A DNA stretch of 64,000 bases from Streptomyces sp. NBC_00483 (GTDB taxonomy: Bacteria > Actinomycetota > Actinomycetes > Streptomycetales > Streptomycetaceae), in the NCBI RefSeq assembly GCF_036013745.1, contig NZ_CP107880.1:7874001-7938000 (forward strand). The letters run 5' to 3'. The position numbers and the translations under genes were made by a program. The notes beneath the pieces were generated by a model. That model had not been told where the DNA came from. It made no database searches and saw nothing but the letters and a program-made list of their open reading frames with translations. Numbering within the stretch: the stretch's first letter is position 1; every line of letters starts with the position of its first letter. Shown piece after piece: positions 49,435-57,834 of this stretch.

Positions 49435-52087
49435 AGTGCTGCAGAAGGCCGACCCCGGTGGCGTGGACCGGCTTGGCGAGTGGTTGCCCGGGTTGCCAGG
49501 TGCAGGTGAAACGGTGGCTGCCACTGCCGACCACCTGGAGCGGCAGTCCGGGTATGTCCACATGGGCTGTGGTGTTGGCGGGCACGAGGGCGTCGACGGT
49601 GAGGACATTGTCGGTCAGTTGCCAGGCGACCTCCGCCTCTCCGCAGGGCGTCAGGTGACGGGCCCGGGCGTGCGTCAGACCGCCGCCGGGACGCGGGGCG
49701 ATGCGCAGTTCCCGGTAACCGGGGGCAGCAGGAGCGAGTCCCGCGACGGTGCGGTGCAGGAAGTCGGCGACGGCACCGAGCGCGTAGTGGTTGAAGGAGG
49801 TCATTTCCCCGGGGTTGACGCGGCCATCCGGGAGCATGCTGTCCCATCGTTCCCAGATGGTTGTCGCGCCTTGGGTGACCGGGTAGAGCCAGGAAGGGCA
49901 GGCCTGTTGCAACAGCAACGCGAAGGCGGTGTCGTGGTGTCCCGTATCGGCCAGCGCGTCGCACACCTCCGGGGTGCCGGCGAACCCGGTGGCGATTCGA
50001 TACCCCTCCTCCGCCACGAGTTCGGCCAGCCGGTGACCGGCCGCGGTCGCCTCGTCCGCGTCGGGCAGCAGAGCGAACCGCAGGGCGAGAGCGTAGGCCG
50101 TCTGTGTGTCGGACGACAGCCGACCGCCAGGCTTCCCATAGGTGCGCCGGAAAGCGGCGCGGGCCCGGTCGGCGATACCCACGTAGTGCTCGTGATCGCC
50201 GCTCTCTCCCAACTCCGCCGCCATGTAGGCCAGTACACGCGCGGAGTGCGCGAAGTATGCCTGGGCGACGAGGTGTGGATCGGTGCGCGCCTGCCAGGGG
50301 CCCTCCGGCGGCGTGGCCGGATCGAGCCAGTCGCCGAGCTGCCGGCCCTGTCGCCACACCCCCTCTGCATCGCACTGCGAGGCCACCAGGTCGACCCAGG
50401 CGCGCGCGCTGGCGTACTGGGCGCGCAGCACGCCCCGGTCGCGGTACCGCTGGAAGAGGGTCCAGGGCACCAGCACGGCGGCGTCGCCCCATACGGCGGC
50501 CGCCCATGCCGGGGTCCAGAAGGGGGCCGGGATGGCTGGCACGATGAACGGGACGGTTCCGTCCTCGTACTGGTCGGCGGCCAGGTCGGCGAGCCAGGAG
50601 GTGAGCATGCCCGCGCAGTCGTACAGGAAGGACGCGGTAGGAGCGAAGACCTGGATGTCGCCGGTCCAGCCGAGCCGTTCGTCGCGCTGCGGGCAGTCGG
50701 TGGGCACGTCCACGAAGTTGCCGCGCATGCTCCACAGCACATTGTCGTGCAACCGGTCGAGCAGGGCGTCGCTGGAATTGAACCAACCGGTGCGGCGCAT
50801 GTCGGTGTGCAGTACCTGGGCGGTGAGGTCCGCTTTGGTCAACTCGCCTGGCCACCCGGTGACTTCGACATAGCGGAAGCCATGGATGGTGAAGCGTGGC
50901 TCCCACTCCTCGACGCCGTCCCCCTTCAGGATGTAGGTGTCCGTGGCCTCCGCGTAACGCAGTGGGCGTGTGTAGAGCTCACCGTCCTGGACCACTTCGG
51001 CGTGGCGCAGGGTGACGACGGTCCCGGTGGCCCCGCTGACGCGGATGCGGACCCGGCCCGCGATGTTCTGTCCGAAGTCCACGATGGTGCGTCCGGACGG
51101 CGACGTGACGATGCTCTCCGGTGCGAGCGACTCCACTCGACGCACGGGCGGGCCGGGGGGAGCGACCAGGACGGCGGGGTCGAAGGGGACCGCGGTCACC
51201 GACTGCCAGGCCGAGTCGTCGAACCCGGGCTGCGACCAGCCGTGCCATTCGGCGCGGGCGTCGTAGCGTTCGCCGTCGTACAGGCTGGAGGACAGGATCG
51301 GGCCGTGGGCGCAGAGCCACGTCTCGTCGGTGCCAACAGTGAGCCGACTGCCGTCGGCGCACTCGATCTCGAGCTGAAGAACGAGCCCGGTGGCATCGCC
51401 GTAGATGTTCGTGCGGCCGCCGTGGATCCCGAAGCGACCGGCGAACCATCCCTCGCCCAGCCAGGCGCCGAGCGCGTTGGCGCCTATGGTCAGCAGGTGC
51501 GTGACGTCGTGCGTGGCGTAGCGCAGACGGTGGTGGTAACTGCTCCAGCCCGGCGCGAGCACCTCGTCGCCCACCCGCTCGCCGTTCACCTCCACCTCGT
51601 ACAGGCCGTGGGCCGTGACATACAGGCGAGCCCGGACAGCCGCCGCGGGCAGGACGAACGACGTGCGCACTGCCGCAGGGCGCTGCAATTCGGGCGTCAT
51701 CGGCCCGACCATGCGGGCCGTGACATCGGCAGGCGACAACAGGCCTGCCTCCACGGTCAGTTCGGGGCTCCACTCGGAGCTGCTTCCGTCCTCGCCCCAG
51801 ACTCGAACCCGCACCGAACAGCGCTCGCGGGATGCCAATGGGGGCGCTTCGTCGGGCCAGGGCACGAGCACCGACTCGGCGCCGAGAGTACGGCCCGTGG
51901 TCCAGGTGGTCCCCAATTCCGGTTGCACCTGAATCTCGTAGGCGGCCTGGATCCAGTTTCCGGGGGCGGCGCTCACTGTCCAGGACAGCCGTGGTCTCGA
52001 CGTTCCGATCCCCAGAGCCGGCGTTCGATGCTCACAGGTGGGAACGGCCAAGGTCACGGTGGAAGCGGCCGGGGACACGTCGAGCAT
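49433..52087 (-). CDS. GH78 alpha-L-rhamnosidase
   Basis: Inverting rhamnosidase of 884 residues without a signal peptide, so acting on imported oligosaccharides. Domain order is a fibronectin-like N-terminal domain (about 15-115), the Bac_rhamnosid N and concanavalin-like domains (about 120-425), and an (alpha/alpha)6 catalytic barrel with the signature PTDCPQRDERLGWTGD at 462-477, which holds the catalytic acid region. A C-terminal beta-sandwich (about 785-884, RPGGGLTHARARHLTPCGEAEVAW) closes the protein. AGGAGT precedes the ATG. It would remove terminal rhamnose from RG-I or arabinogalactan fragments. The operator at 52185 lies about 100 bp upstream. Confidence 0.94.
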   Translation of the reverse strand: MLDVSPAASTVTLAVPTCEHRTPALGIGTSRPRLSWTVSAAPGNWIQAAYEIQVQPELGTTWTTGRTLGAESVLVPWPDEAPPLASRERCSVRVRVWGEDGSSSEWSPELTVEAGLLSPADVTARMVGPMTPELQRPAAVRTSFVLPAAAVRARLYVTAHGLYEVEVNGERVGDEVLAPGWSSYHHRLRYATHDVTHLLTIGANALGAWLGEGWFAGRFGIHGGRTNIYGDATGLVLQLEIECADGSRLTVGTDETWLCAHGPILSSSLYDGERYDARAEWHGWSQPGFDDSAWQSVTAVPFDPAVLVAPPGPPVRRVESLAPESIVTSPSGRTIVDFGQNIAGRVRIRVSGATGTVVTLRHAEVVQDGELYTRPLRYAEATDTYILKGDGVEEWEPRFTIHGFRYVEVTGWPGELTKADLTAQVLHTDMRRTGWFNSSDALLDRLHDNVLWSMRGNFVDVPTDCPQRDERLGWTGDIQVFAPTASFLYDCAGMLTSWLADLAADQYEDGTVPFIVPAIPAPFWTPAWAAAVWGDAAVLVPWTLFQRYRDRGVLRAQYASARAWVDLVASQCDAEGVWRQGRQLGDWLDPATPPEGPWQARTDPHLVAQAYFAHSARVLAYMAAELGESGDHEHYVGIADRARAAFRRTYGKPGGRLSSDTQTAYALALRFALLPDADEATAAGHRLAELVAEEGYRIATGFAGTPEVCDALADTGHHDTAFALLLQQACPSWLYPVTQGATTIWERWDSMLPDGRVNPGEMTSFNHYALGAVADFLHRTVAGLAPAAPGYRELRIAPRPGGGLTHARARHLTPCGEAEVAWQLTDNVLTVDALVPANTTAHVDIPGLPLQVVGSGSHRFTCTWQPGQPLAKPVHATGVGLLQH

Positions 52088-52184
52088 GGGGCGACTCCTG
52101 TTGTCTGTTCACGATGGGCTGGGCGGCGACACGGCAGTGACCCGGTATGTGGCGCTGAACGGAAACCGCCCACATCTGCGGGGG

Positions 52185-52198
52185 GTAAAACGCTTCAA
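52185..52198. promoter_or_regulatory. LacI operator GTAAAACGCTTCAA, GH78
   Basis: Close match to the regulon consensus, 98 bp before the GH78 start. A minus-strand TTGACG at 52242-52237 may be the -35, but the -10 is not clear. The rest of the 52088-52670 gap up to the GH27 promoter at 52409 shows no gene. Confidence 0.72.
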
Positions 52199-52408
52199 TT
52201 CTTGGCGGAGTCACCGTAGGAACCTGCCTGTTGCTCCGTCAAGCGACGGCCTGGCCCGATCGTGATCGATGTGGCCTGTATGCCTGCACACCAAGCGCGC
52301 TCCCCATCTGCGCAGTTGTGTCTCTGTTGCGGTGCTCGCCATGCCGGTGCTCACGCCGATGGCGCTGCGGCTCCGGTGCGATCCTCGCGATGCCGTGTGC
52401 GAGAACTC

Positions 52409-52437
52409 TTGACACGGCTCGTATTGGTACCTAGCTT
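52409..52437 (+). promoter_or_regulatory. Promoter of the GH27 gene
   Basis: TTGACA (52409-52414), 17-bp spacer, TAGCTT (52432-52437), followed 11 bp later by the operator at 52449-52462. The leader to the ATG is about 225 nt. Confidence 0.82.
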
Positions 52438-52448
52438 CTGCGATGCGC

Positions 52449-52462
52449 TTGAAGCGTTTCAT
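52449..52462. promoter_or_regulatory. LacI operator TTGAAGCGTTTCAT, GH27
   Basis: The reverse complement ATGAAACGCTTCAA matches the consensus exactly over 13 bp. Its place at about +5 to +18 relative to the predicted start fits roadblock repression by the protein encoded at 48379. Confidence 0.82.
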
Positions 52463-52670
52463 TTCTGTTAACCGTCATACGGGCCTTGCAAGGCGCTGGG
52501 GCGTGCAGTCGGGGAGACCTGGGCTTGGCGTCCGACGAGCGGCGCGCTTGAGCCCTCCACGGCGGCGGCCTCACCCGCCACCGACGACGTCCACGCCCTC
52601 GATCCCGCCAGGGACCGGGCGGGCACGAGGACACCGCATACGCACCTCGGATCCAGCGGAAGGACAGCAC

Positions 52671-54773
52671 ATGGTTGCGCGCAGGTGGCTTGGGCCGACC
52701 CGCAGTTCGACACGGAGACTGAAGGGGATCGGAGCCTTGGCGGGTGGGCTGCTGCTCGTGGCAGCGCACCCGCAGCCCGCTCAGGTCCAGATTGCCAGGG
52801 ATGCCGGGCCGACCGCGGCCGTGCAGATTGACACGGCGGTCACCGAGGCGGGCAAGAAGCCGCTGATGGGGTGGAGCAGCTGGAGCCTGGAGGCCTACGG
52901 CCCCTACAACCCTGACGGCGTGGCCAGTTGGCTGACGGAGAGCAACCTGCTCGCCCAGGCTGACGCCATGGCCGACAAGCTCAAGCCATACGGCTACGAA
53001 TACGTCAACATGGACGGCGGCTGGTACACCTCGTTCGACGAACACGGCCGCCCGGTCCCCGACTCAGCGAAGTTCCCGCACGGGCTGAAGTACGTTGCTG
53101 ACCACATCCACGCCAAGGGCCTGAAGTTCGGCATCTACTCCGAGATCGGCCTGCTCAAGGCGGCCTACGGAGACGGCACCGCGACCGTGGCCGGCGCTCC
53201 CGACTGTCACCTGAGCGACGTCGCCTATCCCGACTTGCGGCCCACGAGTGGGTTCACCGGACATGCCTACAAGATCAACTTTGGTACGCCGTGCGGTCAG
53301 GCCTACATCGACTCGATCGTGGCCCAGTACGCCGAGTGGGGTGTGGACTTCCTCAAGCTGGATGCCGTGGGCCCTGGTAGCTACAGGAGCGGTGACAACT
53401 ACGACAACCGGCAGGACGTCGCCGCATGGTCGAAGGCTCTGACGGAGTCCGGACGGTCCATCCGGTTCGTGGTGTCCTGGTCGCTGAGCCCCCGCCACGT
53501 GGAGACGTGGCAGAAGTACACCAACGGCTGGCGCATCGACAACGATGTGGAATGTCACTGCAGCACGTTGGTGAAGTGGAACACGCGGCTGAAGGACCGG
53601 TGGAACGACGTCGTGCAGTGGATTCCGCACGCGGGTCCCGGGCACTGGAACGACCTGGATTCCATGAACGTGGGCAACGGCGCCATGGACGGTCTCAATG
53701 ACGCGGAACGCCAGAGCGTGGCCACTCTATGGGCGATCGAGTCGGCGAACTTCTATATGGGCGACGACCTGACCAAGCTGGACGACCTCGGGTTGAAGCT
53801 GCTGACCAACAAGGAGGTCATCGCGGTCAACCAGGCGGGCAACCCTGCCAAACCGCTCAGCCAGACCACCCCGCAGCAGGTGTGGTACGCGCGCAACGCG
53901 GATGGCAGTTACACCGTGGCCCTGTTCAACCTCGGCGACAGCAGCGCTCCGGTCACCGCTCACTGGGACGACCTAGGCGTCTCCGGTGCCGCCTCGGTCC
54001 GCGATCTGTGGAGCCGCAAGGACATCGGCAAGTCCGCCGACAGCTTCAGTGCCACCCTGCCCGCCCATGGGTCGCGGCTGCTGCGCGTCACCCCTGATCT
54101 CCCGAAGGGCGTCACGCCCACCATGCCGGGCCATCTGCGCGCCACCGCCGCGAGTGACACGAGTGTCTCCCTGGCCTGGGATCCGTCCTGGCGGCGCGGC
54201 CATGGCGCAACGCCCCGCTACAGCGTCTATGTTGACGGTGCCAAGGCCGCCACTGTCACCGAGCCCGCTGCCACGGTCAAGGACCTCCGGCCCGGCGCCG
54301 CCCACCGCTTCACCGTGGTCGCCGAGGGGCCCGGACACGGACCCCGTTCGGCGCCGAGCAAGACTCTGACGCTCGTCACCCCGGGCGCGGGCGGCCCGAC
54401 GACGTACGAGGCCGAGTCCCCCGGCAACACCCTCGCCGGGGGTGCGGCCGCCGTCTCCTGCGCGGGTTGCTCGGGTGGCAAGCGGGTCGGCAAGCTCGGC
54501 ACCGGCGGAACGGTGACCTTCACCGGTGTCACCGCGCCGCGCGACGGCACGTACCTGATGAAGGTCGCCTTCCTCGACGGTGACTCCGGCCGGAAGGCCC
54601 TCGTCAAGGTCAACGGCTCCTCCTTCGAACTCCCCGTCGGCGGCAACAACGAGAGCGACTGGAACACCCCGAACACCATCACGGTCCCGGTCGAACTGCA
54701 GGCCGGCCAGAACACCGTCGAGTTCGGCAACCCCGGCGCGGCCGCCTACGACATCGACAACATCACCCTGTGA
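52671..54773 (+). CDS. GH27 alpha-galactosidase or beta-L-arabinopyranosidase with FN3 and CBM35
   Basis: Secreted enzyme of 700 residues; the ATG at 52671 has GGAAGGA upstream and a signal (GALAGGLLLVAAHPQPAQ) to about residue 40. The GH27 barrel starts at PLMGWSSW (64-71); the nucleophile is Asp231 (FLKLDAV) and the acid/base lies in RIDNDV (290 or 292). The substrate loop reads YVNMDGGW where classical alpha-galactosidases have IDDCW, so a different pyranose specificity is possible. A beta-sandwich domain (to about 480), an FN3 domain (about 485-575) and a C-terminal CBM35 (about 580-700, TYEAESPGNTLAGGA) follow. It would trim galactose- or arabinopyranose-capped side chains outside the cell. 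Confidence 0.92.
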   Translation: MVARRWLGPTRSSTRRLKGIGALAGGLLLVAAHPQPAQVQIARDAGPTAAVQIDTAVTEAGKKPLMGWSSWSLEAYGPYNPDGVASWLTESNLLAQADAMADKLKPYGYEYVNMDGGWYTSFDEHGRPVPDSAKFPHGLKYVADHIHAKGLKFGIYSEIGLLKAAYGDGTATVAGAPDCHLSDVAYPDLRPTSGFTGHAYKINFGTPCGQAYIDSIVAQYAEWGVDFLKLDAVGPGSYRSGDNYDNRQDVAAWSKALTESGRSIRFVVSWSLSPRHVETWQKYTNGWRIDNDVECHCSTLVKWNTRLKDRWNDVVQWIPHAGPGHWNDLDSMNVGNGAMDGLNDAERQSVATLWAIESANFYMGDDLTKLDDLGLKLLTNKEVIAVNQAGNPAKPLSQTTPQQVWYARNADGSYTVALFNLGDSSAPVTAHWDDLGVSGAASVRDLWSRKDIGKSADSFSATLPAHGSRLLRVTPDLPKGVTPTMPGHLRATAASDTSVSLAWDPSWRRGHGATPRYSVYVDGAKAATVTEPAATVKDLRPGAAHRFTVVAEGPGHGPRSAPSKTLTLVTPGAGGPTTYEAESPGNTLAGGAAAVSCAGCSGGKRVGKLGTGGTVTFTGVTAPRDGTYLMKVAFLDGDSGRKALVKVNGSSFELPVGGNNESDWNTPNTITVPVELQAGQNTVEFGNPGAAAYDIDNITL

Positions 54774-54836
54774 GCCCCGAGCTGCGGCGGGCGGTCCGCG
54801 CCCCGCGCCAGGGAGCCCGTCTGCGGCCGTGGTCCT

Positions 54837-55178
54837 GTGTCGAACGACGAACCGTCGGCCTGCGCCCTCGATTGCCCGCAACAGAAGAGCCCCCGCCACC
54901 ATGCCTTGCCACTGCTCGTGGCAGCCAGTTCACTCGAAGTCGTGGCCAAGGTCTGGGCGACGGCCTCGCAGTGGCAGATCCCGTGCCTGGTCATCCACGG
55001 AACCGCCGACACCTCGACCCACCTCAGGTGCAGCCGCCGACTGGCGGAGCTCTTGCGCAGCGAAGGCAGCACCCATCTGCCGATCAAGGACGGACGGCAC
55101 GAACTCCTTCACGACGACGATGCCGCCCTCGTCCTCCGGCACGTATTCACCTTTGTGGACCGGTGCCTGGACACCTGA
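54837..55178 (+). pseudogene. C-terminal remnant of an alpha/beta-hydrolase (lipase-like)
   Basis: Only about 100 C-terminal residues remain: QIPCLVIHGTADTSTHLRCSRRLAELL carries the acid residue of the triad (GTAD), and KDGRHELLHDDD carries the His. The nucleophile GxSxG and the oxyanion part are gone. The pattern fits monoacylglycerol-lipase-type hydrolases. It follows GH27 by 64 bp on the same strand and ends just before a strong hairpin. It is probably non-functional. Confidence 0.7.
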
Positions 55179-55205
55179 AGTCGTCGCGAGCTGTGCAGTG
55201 ATCAG

Positions 55206-55271
55206 CCGGCGGGCGTGGGCCCAAGGCCAGGTAGCTGCTTGGCTACCCGGCCTTGAGCCCACGCCCGCCGG
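55206..55271. terminator. Long near-perfect hairpin between convergent genes
   Basis: Stem of about 29 bp with two unpaired positions and a 6-base loop, containing GGCGGGCGTGGGC and its complement. It lies 28 bp after the lipase remnant and 25 bp from the stop of the convergent MHS transporter, so it should work both ways. Confidence 0.88.
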
Positions 55272-55295
55272 TATCTGTACGGGCCTGTTCGTCGG

Positions 55296-56654
55296 CTACG
55301 CAGACACCTTGGTGGCGGTGGTCGGGTCGGCCGGGTCGGTGAGGTCGCGGTCGACCGTCTCGGGAGAAAGGCGTACGGCGATCAGGCTGATCAGACCCAT
55401 GACCATCATGTAGACGGCGACCGGGACCCAGGAGCCGGAGAACGCGGAGATGAGTCCCGTGCAGATGAGGGGTGCGACGCCGCCGCCGAGGACGGAGGAG
55501 AATTCGCGGCCCAGGGTGACCCCGGCGTAGCGGTAGCGGGCGCCGAACATTTCGGGGAAGTAGCTCATCTGGACGCCGACGGCTCCGTGTGCGGCGAACA
55601 CGAACCCGAGGATGATCACGACGGTGATGGCGACGGTGGAGCCGGTGTTGAGGGCGATGAAGCTGGGCGCGGGCAGGACGACCAGGGCGCTCATGATGGC
55701 GGTGCTGACCGGTCGGCGGCCGAACCGGTCGGAGAGCCGGCCCGTGCAGAGGGCGGCGACGCCACCGCACAGTGCGCCGATGAGTAGTACTTGCGGTACG
55801 AGTTCGGAGTCCACGCCGACGGCGGTGATCAGGTAGGAGGCCATGAACACCTGGTAGGTGTACGACTGGGCGCTGACGCCGAGGCTCATGAACATCACCA
55901 GGAGCAGTGGACGGCGGCCGCCCCGCAGTACCTCGCCAACGGGGGAGACGGGCTTGGCCTGCTGCGCCTTGAGTTCCTGGAAGACGGGGCTCTCGTTCAG
56001 CCCGCGGCGGATGAGGAGCGCGCCGACGGTGACGAAGATGCTGCTCGCGAAGACCAGCCGCCAGCCCCATGTCATGAGGTCGTCGTGGGGCAGGAGTTGG
56101 ACCAGGGCCCAGGCCCCTGCTCCGAGCGCGGTGCCGAGGGCGGCGCCGGTCATCACCATGGCGGCGAGGGTGCCGCGTCGGCCCGTGCGTGCTGTTTCGG
56201 TGAGCAGGGTGGAGCCGCCGGACTGTTCCGCGCCGGCGCCGAAGCCCTGGGCCATCCTGCACAGCACCAGCAGGGCGGGCGCGAGGATGCCGGCCTGGGA
56301 GTAGGTGGGCAGCAGGCCGATGGCGAGGGTGGATCCGCCCATCAGCAACAGGGTGGCGACCAGGACCCACTTGCGGCCGAGGCGGTCGCCGTAGCGGGAG
56401 AAGAACAGGCCGCCGAGCGGGCGGGCCGCGAAGCCGACGGCGTAGGTGCCGAAGCTCGCGAGGATGCCGACGGCCGGGGACGCTCCGGCGAAGAACAGGT
56501 CGCTGAAGACCAGCGCCGAGGCGGTGCCGTAGATGACGAAGTCGTACTGTTCCAGGGCCGTTCCGACCAGGCCGGCGAGGGCGGCCCGGCGCACGGTGCG
56601 GGGGTCCGCGGGCGGCTGCCCGGTCGTGGGCACGGCGGTTGCGGTGGACTCCAT
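55296..56654 (-). CDS. MHS-family transporter of the gulonate/mannonate operon
   Basis: Twelve-helix symporter of 452 residues. LVGTALEQYDFVIYGTASAL is the MHS-type first helix, with GDRLGRKWVL between helices 2 and 3 and SDRFGRRPVS in the middle loop. GGAGG lies 8 bp upstream of the ATG. It is the last gene of an operon with hexonate-metabolising enzymes, so it probably imports the acid sugar they use. The substrate is inferred from its neighbours. Confidence 0.9.
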   Translation of the reverse strand: MESTATAVPTTGQPPADPRTVRRAALAGLVGTALEQYDFVIYGTASALVFSDLFFAGASPAVGILASFGTYAVGFAARPLGGLFFSRYGDRLGRKWVLVATLLLMGGSTLAIGLLPTYSQAGILAPALLVLCRMAQGFGAGAEQSGGSTLLTETARTGRRGTLAAMVMTGAALGTALGAGAWALVQLLPHDDLMTWGWRLVFASSIFVTVGALLIRRGLNESPVFQELKAQQAKPVSPVGEVLRGGRRPLLLVMFMSLGVSAQSYTYQVFMASYLITAVGVDSELVPQVLLIGALCGGVAALCTGRLSDRFGRRPVSTAIMSALVVLPAPSFIALNTGSTVAITVVIILGFVFAAHGAVGVQMSYFPEMFGARYRYAGVTLGREFSSVLGGGVAPLICTGLISAFSGSWVPVAVYMMVMGLISLIAVRLSPETVDRDLTDPADPTTATKVSA

Positions 56655-56718
56655 CGTCCATGCCTCCTTGGATGGGTCGGGCTTCGGTGGAGTTACGCGG
56701 TACGGGGTGGGCCTGCGG

Positions 56719-57780
56719 TCAGTGAGCAGCCGCCGTGTCGCCGGGGCGGATGACGACCTTCAGGTGGGTGGGGTCGGTGGCCGGTGCGCGCAGCGCGTCG
56801 GCGGCGCGGTCCAGGGGGAAGCGGCCGGTGAGGACGGCGGCCAGGTCGACGCGGCCCTCTGCGGCGAGTGCGATCGCGGCCGGGAAGGCGTGTGCGTAGC
56901 GGAAGGCGCAGCTCAGGTCGATCTCGTTGCGCTGGAGCTGGGCGAGGGGGAGTCCGTCGACCGTGGGGGCTGCCTGGCCGACGACGGTGGCGCGGGCCCC
57001 GGGGCGCAGGGTGTGCAGGCCCTGCCAGAGCGCGGCCGGGTGGGCCGAGCACTCCAACAGTCGGTCCACGTCCGTGAGTTCGAGCTTCTCGCGGGCGGTG
57101 TTGACGGTGTGGGTGGCGCCCAGTTTGCGAGCCTGGGCGAGGCGGGCGTCGTTGACGTCGGTGACGGTGATCTCGACGGCGCCGGCGGCGCGGGCGACCT
57201 GGGCGCACAGGATGCCGATGGGGCCCGCCCCGGTGATCAGGACCCGGTCGCCGAAGGTCACCTCGGCGCGGCGTACGGCGTGCACGGCGACGGCCAACGG
57301 CTCGATGAGCGCGCCGAGTTCGAGTGGGATCGTGTCGGGGAGCGGGTGTACGGCGCGGCTCGGAGTCACCAGGTGGGTGGAGATGGTGCCGTGGGTGGGT
57401 GGTGAGCCGAAGCAGGTGCCGGTCGGGCAGAGGTTGTAGCGCCCCGAGCGGCAGGTGGCGCAGGTGCCGCAGCCGATGGCGGGTTCGACGGCGACCCGGG
57501 TGCCGGGGGCGACGGTGGCCGCATCGCCGGTGGCGAGGACGGTGCCCGAGGCTTCGTGGCCGAGGGCGGTGGGCTGTCGCAGCACGTTGCTGCCGTTGCG
57601 GCCGGAGGCGAAGTAGTGCATGTCGGAGCCGCAGACGCCGACCGCGTCGACCGCGATCAGGACGTCGTCCGGGCCGAGCGGACGCAGCGGCAGCTCCTCG
57701 ATCCGCAGGTCCTCGGCGGCGTGCAGTACGGCGGCACGGGCCGTCGTGGGCAGAGCTGTGCCAGGTGTATTGGCTGTCAT
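56719..57780 (-). CDS. Zinc alcohol dehydrogenase, possible L-gulonate/L-idonate 5-dehydrogenase
   Basis: MDR enzyme of 353 residues. Catalytic zinc ligands are Cys50 and His75-Glu76 (GHEASG); structural zinc cysteines are at 104, 107, 110 and 118 (CGTCATCRSGRYNLC). The nucleotide loop is GAGPIGILCAQ. It resembles the L-idonate/RspB/threonine dehydrogenase group. In a cluster with a mannonate dehydratase and a fructuronate reductase it fits the gulonate 5-dehydrogenase step, giving D-fructuronate. That role is known for RspB-like proteins; it is inferred here. Confidence 0.86.
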   Translation of the reverse strand: MTANTPGTALPTTARAAVLHAAEDLRIEELPLRPLGPDDVLIAVDAVGVCGSDMHYFASGRNGSNVLRQPTALGHEASGTVLATGDAATVAPGTRVAVEPAIGCGTCATCRSGRYNLCPTGTCFGSPPTHGTISTHLVTPSRAVHPLPDTIPLELGALIEPLAVAVHAVRRAEVTFGDRVLITGAGPIGILCAQVARAAGAVEITVTDVNDARLAQARKLGATHTVNTAREKLELTDVDRLLECSAHPAALWQGLHTLRPGARATVVGQAAPTVDGLPLAQLQRNEIDLSCAFRYAHAFPAAIALAAEGRVDLAAVLTGRFPLDRAADALRAPATDPTHLKVVIRPGDTAAAH

Positions 57781-57834
57781 GGATTCACGTCCCGACGAGA
57801 AGGGGGGGCGAACGCCCTTGGGGATGAGGGAAGT

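Noticed and set aside
49436..52219. 927-codon plus-strand frame opposite GH78
   Set aside because: Antisense shadow; GH78 on the other strand has all family signatures.
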